This document shows, piece by piece, positions 57,959 through 64,000 of a stretch of 64,000 nt of DNA. The notes beneath the pieces were generated by a model. It was given only the letters and a program-made list of their open reading frames with translations. It was not told the DNA's origin and searched no databases. The translations under genes were made by a program, and so were the position numbers. The DNA comes from SKKC01 sp046542845 (lineage in GTDB: Bacteria > Spirochaetota > Spirochaetia > DSM-27196 > SKKC01): positions 1 to 64,000 of the forward strand of contig JBKHAN010000003.1 of the NCBI GenBank assembly GCA_046542845.1, written 5' to 3'. How positions within the stretch are numbered: the first letter of the stretch is position 1; each line of letters starts with the position of its first letter.

Positions 57959-59380
57959 CTACCGTGCATGGCCTTGTCCGTAGGTGTCAAGGAACCACCC
58001 CGCGAGCTCAAACTCGATCGATCCTTCGATTTCGGGCACGCGTGCCGCCTCAAGCAGCGCTTCTGCGAGCGCCGGGCGGTCGATCAGCGAATACAGCGCG
58101 CCGAGGTAAAAACTCATCCGCGCCCGTACCGACGGGTCACGCTCGTTCTGAATGCGCCGTATCGTGAGATCGTCGTTACGCGGGTTCTGGTATTCGACGG
58201 CAATCTGAGAGTACAGGCTCTCGGTCCCGGCCAGCCTGCGAACCTGCTCGAACCACGCCCTCGATTCTTCCCGCCTGCCATCCTGTCGAAGCGCAATACC
58301 GGTGAGCATCGCGAAGGAGGGCACGCGCGTAACCTCGTCGTACGTCCGCTCAAAATACCGCGCCGCACGACCAAAGTCCCCGGTCAGAAAGGCTGTCGCA
58401 GCGTACAGGCCGAATGCATCGCGATAGTCCGGCTGAGCCGACAGCACACGGGCATATCCGGCGTCGGCTTCCGCGTAGCGGCCAAGGGCGTACAGGCTGT
58501 TCGCTCGGTGAAAGAAGAACAGAAAGACCTCGTCCTCAAGCGCCAGGGCTTCATCGAAACGCGCAAGCGCATCTTCGTGTCGTCCGGCGTTCTGCAACAC
58601 GCGCCCGAGATCGTAGTAATGCCAGGGCGTGTCGGGTTCAAGCTCGATAGCCCTGCGGTACGCTTCGACTGCTTCGTCGGTCCTTCGCAGGATCGACAGT
58701 ATCCGACCGCGCTCGGCGTGTACGAAGCCCGCATCCGGGTCGACGGCCAGCGCTCGGTCCACGTAGCCCAGCGCGACACGACGAGGGGGACGGTCAAGAT
58801 ATATACGGGCCATCCCGACAAGCGACTCAAAATGCTCTTCGTTCTGTTGCAGCACTCGCTCAAAATACTGTTCCGCTTCCTCCGTTCGTCCCCCGTCCAG
58901 CGCAAGCGTGCCGAGAGCCGATCCCGCACCGGTGTGCTCCGGTTCAAGCTCGAGCACCTCTCTCAGATACGACTCAGCTGAGGCTTCGTTGTCCGTGGTC
59001 AGAGCAAGCGCATACAGCGCGTCTGCCTGGACCGGCGTGTCGTGCTCGGCCACCGCCCTGTATACCCGGTCAGCCGCCGAAAACTCGCCGTCCGCGAGCA
59101 ACAGATGACCGTAGGCCAGCCACAGCTCGGGGACCTCCGGCGGAGCCCCTATGTCGTCGAGGATAGCTCCCGCTTCCCGCGCACTTCCGCTCCGAAGCGC
59201 TTGAACGACCAGGTCGTATTGGTCCTGACGGTCCGGTTCCTCCACCCGATCAGGAGGCGCATCGTCGGGCCGAACCTCCTGGTCCGGATCTGCGGGTGGG
59301 GTCGCGCAGGACATACCGAGAAGAATCAGCAGCAGTATGACGCCGGTTCTCAGCGCCAGGCAGGTACATCGTTGAAACAT
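57959..59380 (-). CDS. TPR-repeat lipoprotein
   Basis: A 473-residue exported protein. The signal region ends L-L-G-M-S-C, so Cys25 is a likely lipobox cysteine, followed by a D/P-rich linker. From about residue 55 on it is nearly all tetratricopeptide repeats, with clear 34-residue units such as A-V-E-A-Y-R-R-A-I-E-L-E-P-D-T-P-W-H-Y-Y and the strong A-L-A-R-F-D-E-A-L-A-L. Such lipoproteins usually scaffold envelope complexes. The start at 59380 has AGAGAGG about 12 nt upstream. It is divergent from the large secreted protein at 59532 (151-bp gap). Confidence 0.9.
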   Translation of the reverse strand: MFQRCTCLALRTGVILLLILLGMSCATPPADPDQEVRPDDAPPDRVEEPDRQDQYDLVVQALRSGSAREAGAILDDIGAPPEVPELWLAYGHLLLADGEFSAADRVYRAVAEHDTPVQADALYALALTTDNEASAESYLREVLELEPEHTGAGSALGTLALDGGRTEEAEQYFERVLQQNEEHFESLVGMARIYLDRPPRRVALGYVDRALAVDPDAGFVHAERGRILSILRRTDEAVEAYRRAIELEPDTPWHYYDLGRVLQNAGRHEDALARFDEALALEDEVFLFFFHRANSLYALGRYAEADAGYARVLSAQPDYRDAFGLYAATAFLTGDFGRAARYFERTYDEVTRVPSFAMLTGIALRQDGRREESRAWFEQVRRLAGTESLYSQIAVEYQNPRNDDLTIRRIQNERDPSVRARMSFYLGALYSLIDRPALAEALLEAARVPEIEGSIEFELAGWFLDTYGQGHAR

Positions 59381-59531
59381 GCGGATTGAAAACCTCTCTG
59401 TTGGAGTCAGGAACTGGAGCGGGAATCGTATCGCGTTCGAATATACCGAGTCCATACCTGACGAACCGCGTGCGGAACGCTCCAACTCTCTTGCTCAGAC
59501 ACTGGCTGGATTGCTACTATGCAGGAAAAGT

Positions 59532-61373
59532 ATGTCTGTCTGGATGCGTCGCTTCTCGTATTGTATGCCTATTCTGTTCGCAGGTCTCATTGCGCTGCTG
59601 TTCTTCCAGGAATTCCGGGGGAGCGAGCGGGTAAGCTGGGAGCAGTCGAGCATCACGCTCAACGCCTATACCCTCGCTCCAAACGCTCACCGAGACGGAC
59701 AGGTCAGAAATCTCGTTCTTGAGACCGACGGTTTTGTCGTTGACCTCTCGCGCGGGCGCGGCGTTATCGGGCGAAGCGAAAGCGGCCGTGCCGAAGTTCT
59801 GAATCCGGTTGATTTCCGCGAACGGGACGGGGGGTTCATTATAGAGCTCGACGGCGGATACGCGGTCGAAGTGCTGCGCGAACCAGGCGACCGCCCTGCG
59901 ATACAGCTCGCGATCGCGAAGCCCTCGAATCGTGAGCCTCTGCGGTCGTACGAGTTTTCCCTCAGAGCAGCCGACGGCGCCCGCTTTCGGCGAACCGAGA
60001 ACAGCCCGGTCCTTGAGGTGCAGGCGGACGATCGCGTCTATAATCTGATCCTTCCCGATACCGCCGTGTATGACGCGGTGAATCGACGTGTAATTTTCTC
60101 CTCCGAACCCGACACTCAGACGATACGCTACGTGTACGAGCCTGAACCGGAGGTGGGTACGCTTGCGACGTGGGCACGTTCGGGCGACCTCTCGCTGACC
60201 GGGGCCGAGCACGAGGACCTTCTCGACGCCTTCGCTGCAGACGTTGTCGAAGGCTGGAACGAAAGATTTTCGCAGGCAGCGGGAACCTGGAGTTCTCCCG
60301 ACGGAGGCTCGCGTTTCGACGAACGCATAGCCGCAGCGCTTATGTCGCGCGCGTGGGACAGTACCGTATACGATCTGCGAGCCGCCGAGCTTCGGAATGC
60401 GGCGGAAATGCACATGTCTGCCCGCACATTTCGCACTGCACCCTACTTTGGTGACCTGAACCGATTTGCCCCCGAGATGCGGGATGCGGTGCAGGAACAG
60501 GAACGGGAGCTCAGGTCACTGGTACGCGAGGACCCGATCGCGCTTCTCCATTTCGCCGATCCTGTTCTCCGCATGAACGTCTCGGATATTCTGACCCGCA
60601 TAGGCGACGATGATCTTTCTTCGGCAGCATATGAAGCGCTCGGGTCACTAGCGGGAGCGGATCTCACACTCGAGGATGCAGTTCGCGTCGTTGAAGTGCG
60701 CTACCGGCACGCCGGAGTATCGGAGCGCTTTGAAACGGTTCTGTCGGGACTTCTCGACGCATCTGTTGAGCGTATCGTATCTGCTGTACGCAGAACCTCC
60801 TCGGGCTTCTATCTGGAAGCCACCCCCGACACGGTAGACTTCGAGTTGTCGGTCCGTGCGGGACTCGCCCTCGCGTCCGCAGGCGGTGAGGAACGACTGC
60901 AACAACTCGGACGGCATATGGTACGGGACGCCCTGAATCTGGTAGACGAACAGCAGACGCTTCCAGAAACCGCTTCGATCCGTGACGGTTCGGTTGAAGT
61001 GCTGAGTGGCACCCTTGTTCCCGAGAGCTGGTACCACTATCTCGACCCCGAGCCGCAGGCTGTCCGCATGACCCCGCTTTCTGCTCCCTTCGGGCGTGGA
61101 GCCTTTCTGCTCTCTGCGGTACGACTTACGTCGCTGGAGTCAACATCCAACGAGGTCGTCGTAGAGATAGAAAACATCCCGAACCGGACGCACTATCTGA
61201 TCTTTCACGAGGTTCCGACCTTCAGCGGTATGGAACTGTTCAGACTCGACTGGCGCAACGATCCGAACTTCGAGAACTTCAGCCGTGGTCGCAACTTCGA
61301 CGCATCGGCTGGAACCCTCAATATCAAGTACACGGATACGCAATCGACCGGACGCATCGTCCTGACACTGTAG
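59532..61373 (+). CDS. Large secreted protein of unknown function
   Basis: A 613-residue protein with a signal-type segment near the start (about residues 8-26). I recognise no domain. About 25-240 is beta-rich (immunoglobulin-like or sugar-binding in appearance), 240-510 is mostly helical, with a D-D-D-L-S-S-A-A-Y-E-A-L and several D-x-R-x repeats, and the end is again strand-rich, finishing V-L-T-L. AGGAAAA lies 5 nt before the ATG at 59532; another ATG is at 59544. It is divergent from a TPR lipoprotein, which may be a partner. Confidence 0.72.
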   Translation: MSVWMRRFSYCMPILFAGLIALLFFQEFRGSERVSWEQSSITLNAYTLAPNAHRDGQVRNLVLETDGFVVDLSRGRGVIGRSESGRAEVLNPVDFRERDGGFIIELDGGYAVEVLREPGDRPAIQLAIAKPSNREPLRSYEFSLRAADGARFRRTENSPVLEVQADDRVYNLILPDTAVYDAVNRRVIFSSEPDTQTIRYVYEPEPEVGTLATWARSGDLSLTGAEHEDLLDAFAADVVEGWNERFSQAAGTWSSPDGGSRFDERIAAALMSRAWDSTVYDLRAAELRNAAEMHMSARTFRTAPYFGDLNRFAPEMRDAVQEQERELRSLVREDPIALLHFADPVLRMNVSDILTRIGDDDLSSAAYEALGSLAGADLTLEDAVRVVEVRYRHAGVSERFETVLSGLLDASVERIVSAVRRTSSGFYLEATPDTVDFELSVRAGLALASAGGEERLQQLGRHMVRDALNLVDEQQTLPETASIRDGSVEVLSGTLVPESWYHYLDPEPQAVRMTPLSAPFGRGAFLLSAVRLTSLESTSNEVVVEIENIPNRTHYLIFHEVPTFSGMELFRLDWRNDPNFENFSRGRNFDASAGTLNIKYTDTQSTGRIVLTL

Positions 61374-61588
61374 GTGCATGCATGAGCATCCCGGATACGC
61401 ACACGGTGGATTTCATGCGACCCTGCGAAAGCGAGGGAAAGCGACAGCCCGCCGGTTCGCTATCCGGAGCATCAAACTCGTACTGAGTTCTCCGCAGAGC
61501 AGGACGCGAGGAGATATCCAGAGCGGGTTGTCGTAGAATGGAAACGATTAAATCTGGTGGTCACCCCCCACCGAAGGAGCCTGATGAA

Positions 61589-62680
61589 ATGAATACATAC
61601 CGCATCGCGGTTCTCGCCGGCGATGGCATCGGACCGGAAGTTATGAGCGAGGCGCTGCAAATCCTGGCGTTGACGGCCGAGAAACACGGATTCTCTCTCG
61701 AATGCACCGAGGCCGATGTCGGGGGGTGCGCGATTGATACGCACGGCCACGCCCTGCCCGAGTCGACCATCGAGCTCTGCGAGGGAAGTGATGCGATACT
61801 TTTCGGAAGCGTCGGTGGCCCGAAGTGGGAACACCTGCCTCCCGCAGAGCAGCCCGAGCGCGCGGCACTCCTTCCCCTGCGCAAACATTTCGGCTTGTAC
61901 GCAAACCTTCGGCCCGCAATCGTACATCCCGAGCTGTCTCAGCTGAGTCCGCTGAAGACCGAAATCGTCGGTGAGGGACTCGACCTCCTTGTTGTCCGTG
62001 AGCTGACCGGGGGCATTTATTTCGGCAGCCCCAAGGCAGATGAAGGTGCGCGAGCCTATGACACGCTTGTCTATTCAGAAGCCGAGGTCGAACGCATAGC
62101 CCGGGTCGCCTTCGAAGCTGCGCGTTCCCGCCGCGGTCGACTCCATAGCATAGACAAGGCAAACGTGCTGTCGTCCATGGTCCTCTGGCGGCGAGTAGTC
62201 GAATCGCTGGCTAAGGACTATCCCGACGTCGAGCTTCATCATATGTACGTAGACAACGCGGCCATGCAGCTGGTGCGAAACCCGAAACAGTTCGACGTCC
62301 TGTTGTGCGGGAATATGTTCGGGGATATCTTAAGCGACGAGGCCTCAATGATTACCGGAAGTCTCGGTATGCTTCCAAGCGCGAGTCTTGGAGAAAGCGG
62401 GTCGTCCGGGCGTCGTTTCGGACTGTACGAGCCGATCGGAGGCACCGCACCCGACATCGCCGGGAAAGGGATCGCAAACCCGATCGCTCAGATCCTGAGC
62501 GCTTCGATGCTCCTGACCTACAGCCTCGGCGAGGGAGAAGCCGCAGCATCGATCGAGACCGGGGTCGCCGCGGCGCTGGCGGTCGGGCCACTGCCGGCGG
62601 ACCTCGCATCTCCGGGTTCTCCGACCGCGGGGACACAGGAGATCGGCGAGAGGATACGCGCCGCGATCGCAGCTCTGTAA
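61589..62680 (+). CDS. leuB: 3-isopropylmalate dehydrogenase
   Basis: A 363-residue enzyme of leucine synthesis, oxidatively decarboxylating 3-isopropylmalate with NAD. The family landmarks are present: L-A-G-D-G-I-G-P-E near the start, G-G-P-K-W near 75, R-E-L-T-G-G-I-Y-F-G near 145, K-A-N-V-L near 190, and the closing D-E-A-S-M-I-T-G-S-L-G-M-L-P-S-A-S. AAGGAGC precedes the ATG at 61589; upstream in-frame codons are not part of the gene. A 215-bp upstream gap contains one small hairpin (61421-61437) and no gene that I can support. leuC/leuD are not in the window. Confidence 0.97.
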   Translation: MNTYRIAVLAGDGIGPEVMSEALQILALTAEKHGFSLECTEADVGGCAIDTHGHALPESTIELCEGSDAILFGSVGGPKWEHLPPAEQPERAALLPLRKHFGLYANLRPAIVHPELSQLSPLKTEIVGEGLDLLVVRELTGGIYFGSPKADEGARAYDTLVYSEAEVERIARVAFEAARSRRGRLHSIDKANVLSSMVLWRRVVESLAKDYPDVELHHMYVDNAAMQLVRNPKQFDVLLCGNMFGDILSDEASMITGSLGMLPSASLGESGSSGRRFGLYEPIGGTAPDIAGKGIANPIAQILSASMLLTYSLGEGEAAASIETGVAAALAVGPLPADLASPGSPTAGTQEIGERIRAAIAAL

Positions 62681-62705
62681 GCGCTACGCCCGGACAGTGC
62701 GGGTA

Positions 62706-63314
62706 TCAGCCTTCGATGCGGCGGCGACGAAGCTCGTCGGATACATCCTGCAGCGACCGCCCTTCCTGTTCGAGCAGCACCGAAAGATGAAACACAAGGT
62801 CGGCCGATTCGGAGACGAGTTCGGCCGGTGTCTCCGCAAGGCAGACTTCGATGCCCTCCTCACCGACCTTTTTACGGATTTTCGCTGCCCCCTGCCCGAA
62901 CAGATAGCTCGTATAGGAGCCTTCTTTCGGGTTGATCTTCCGTTCATGAACAGTCTTCTGAAGATGCGCAAACTCGTCGGCCACTGAGGTGACGGAATCC
63001 GCAACCTCGGACACCGCTTCGTTCCCGGATGGCGGAGGGTTTGTGCCGGCGCGAAAGCGCTCCGCCTCGGCGTCTGCGAGTACGACCCGTATGGAATCTC
63101 CCTCTTCATCCATCTGCAGATACTCAATACCGCCGGAGGGTGGAAGCACACGCCCTGTACCCTGATGGTAGGTCCACAGCTCGCCCTGCTCGAGGCTTTT
63201 TCGGAATGCCTTGCCGTTCATAAGCTCCCGGCCAAGCACATCACCACCTTCGCTTATGATCACGGCCGTTCTCAGGTCCGTTTCCCCGGAGTTGTTCTCA
63301 TTCATCTCATTCAC
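62706..63314 (-). CDS. hisE: HisE-type phosphoribosyl-ATP pyrophosphatase fused to degenerate HisI-like domain
   Basis: A 202-residue protein in the histidine pathway. The C-terminal half (about 105-200) is a MazG-like HisE domain: S-Y-T-S-Y-L-F-G-Q-G-A-A-K-I-R-K-K-V-G-E-E-G-I-E-V, then E-S-A-D-L-V-F-H-L-S-V-L-L. The N-terminal half follows HisI in outline (L-M-N-G-K-A-F-R-K-S-L-E-Q-G, then G-T-G-R) but has no cysteine at all, and the metal-binding D-x-D-x-D is replaced by M-D-E-E-G-D. So I expect only the pyrophosphatase step here. The hisA gene lies 10 bp upstream on the same strand. Confidence 0.82.
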   Translation of the reverse strand: MNEMNENNSGETDLRTAVIISEGGDVLGRELMNGKAFRKSLEQGELWTYHQGTGRVLPPSGGIEYLQMDEEGDSIRVVLADAEAERFRAGTNPPPSGNEAVSEVADSVTSVADEFAHLQKTVHERKINPKEGSYTSYLFGQGAAKIRKKVGEEGIEVCLAETPAELVSESADLVFHLSVLLEQEGRSLQDVSDELRRRRIEG

Positions 63315-63324
63315 AGGTGTCTCC

Positions 63325-64000
63325 TTACCAGTTCATGTCGGTCGCACGAGCAGGCGGGTGGTCTCGCAGGAGTCCGGCAAGATCGATTGCGCCGTCGTAG
63401 ACGGCCTTACCGGCGATGACCCCGACGATACCTTCGGCTTCGCGACCGCACGCCTCGTGGACGTGTTCCGGGGTGCCAACACCGCCACTCGCGATAACGG
63501 CCATGCCGGAAAACCGTGCAATGTCGACGCAGCCCGTCAGATCCGGCCCCGAACCCGTCCCGTCGCGCCGGATATTCGTGTAGATTATGCTGATGCAGCC
63601 GAGCTCGGCAGCCCGTCGTGCGGCCGCCATGTCGGTCAGACCATCGTTCTCGAGCCACCCCGAAACCTGAACGATGCCGTCCCGTGCGTCTATCCCGGCA
63701 ATCACGCGTTCCCCCGCGACAGCGATCATGTCGGCGACCCGGTCGGGATCACGCGCGAGCACGGTCCCGACCACAAAGCGGTCAACACCCCTGTCCGCAA
63801 GGTCCCTGACGTCGGAAACCGCTCGTATGCCTCCGCCGACCTCAAGCACGCCGGGAAAGGCCGACCGGATCGCGGTAACGGCGTCTCGATTCCCGGCGCC
63901 GCCGCGTGCCGCGTCAAGGTCCACCACGTGCAGCCGGGTGGCACCGGAAGCGGCAAACTCTGCGGCGACCGCCTGGGGATCGTCTCTGTATTCGGTAGCC
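63325..64000 (-). CDS. hisA: HisA, phosphoribosylformimino-5-aminoimidazole carboxamide ribotide isomerase, N-terminus cut by window edge
   Basis: About 225 codons of a (beta/alpha)8 isomerase; the first 30 or so residues lie beyond the edge. The open frame runs into A-T-E-Y-R-D-D-P and L-H-V-V-D-L-D-A, which match the region just after the missing start. Later the phosphate-binding strands G-G-G-I-R, G-I-D-A-R-D-G, and V-I-A-S-G-G-V-G-T are seen, plus the D-x-T-G conserved acidic site (G-P-D-L-T). HisA carries out the fourth histidine step. It is followed after 10 bp by the HisE gene. Confidence 0.95.
   Translation of the reverse strand, partial: ATEYRDDPQAVAAEFAASGATRLHVVDLDAARGGAGNRDAVTAIRSAFPGVLEVGGGIRAVSDVRDLADRGVDRFVVGTVLARDPDRVADMIAVAGERVIAGIDARDGIVQVSGWLENDGLTDMAAARRAAELGCISIIYTNIRRDGTGSGPDLTGCVDIARFSGMAVIASGGVGTPEHVHEACGREAEGIVGVIAGKAVYDGAIDLAGLLRDHPPARATDMNW

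Noticed and set aside
61382..61486. A 34-codon frame just after the large secreted protein, before leuB
   Set aside because: It could be read as a leader peptide for leuB but has no leucine run, no ribosome site, and no terminator/antiterminator pair.
61374..61588. Search for a leucine T-box or riboswitch upstream of leuB
   Set aside because: Only a small GAAA-loop hairpin (61421-61437) is visible, with no T-box core or T-run.
1..64000. CRISPR arrays, tRNA, rRNA and prophage genes
   Set aside because: No regularly spaced repeats, no cloverleaf-like sequence with T-loop TTCGA pattern, and no phage structural genes were noticed while reading; a tRNAscan and CRISPR search would be the decisive check.

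Overview
This is a gene-dense, GC-rich bacterial chromosome segment of about 58 genes on both strands, with no rRNA, tRNA, phage or CRISPR locus that I can see. The gene set fits a free-living, motile, saccharolytic Gram-negative bacterium, most likely a spirochaete of the Spirochaeta/Alkalispirochaeta type. The clues are two CUT1 sugar transporters without ATPase genes, sugar-binding proteins with an A-G-S-G-E-A start after the signal peptide, a YjfB-like motility protein, a chemotaxis receptor, a SpoIIE/GAF/kinase signalling protein, SpoIID and FecR envelope proteins and an outer-membrane barrel candidate. The taxonomic call is inference from remembered families, not from a marker gene.

Layout. 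1-9205: sugar-uptake locus on the minus strand, made of a metallophosphoesterase, a membrane-anchored binding protein, a membrane AraC-type sensor/regulator, two permeases, a binding protein and an (alpha/alpha)6 glycoside hydrolase cut by the window edge. 9264-12526: YjfB-like protein, a small unknown protein, DUF402 protein, secreted SH3-like protein and a MenA-type prenyltransferase. 12521-18154: chemotaxis receptor, two SorC-family regulators separated by a terminator and a 143-bp MITE-like element, and glycerol kinase. 18179-23187: secreted/envelope genes (TPR-SpoIID, unknown, FecR, beta-barrel). 23287-31137: MarR regulator, TIGR03169-like oxidoreductase, DMT transporter, HemW-like radical SAM protein, TruC-like pseudouridine synthase, hemolysin III and class II aldolase. 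31223-41177: degenerate PAS histidine kinase, M48 protease, then a likely exopolysaccharide module (SpoIIE phosphatase/kinase fusion, GspE_N-glycosyltransferase, polytopic membrane protein, PQQ-type sugar dehydrogenase, EAL phosphodiesterase). 41178-45847: AglEFG-like alpha-glucoside transporter with its LacI repressor. 46066-57941: HtrA, YihY, small secreted proteins, Zn-ribbon protein, HIT protein, then housekeeping aspS, serA, radA, TraB and DHH phosphoesterase. 57959-64000: TPR lipoprotein, large secreted unknown, leuB, and his genes (HisIE-like and the truncated hisA).

How it works together. Both sugar loci encode extracellular capture, membrane passage and dedicated regulation but borrow the ATPase from elsewhere. 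The polysaccharide/EAL stretch suggests surface-glycan output linked to cyclic-di-GMP and a phosphorylation switch. A repeated promoter arrangement, with a -10 box 6-7 nt before a start codon that lacks a Shine-Dalgarno, suggests that several genes here make leaderless mRNAs.
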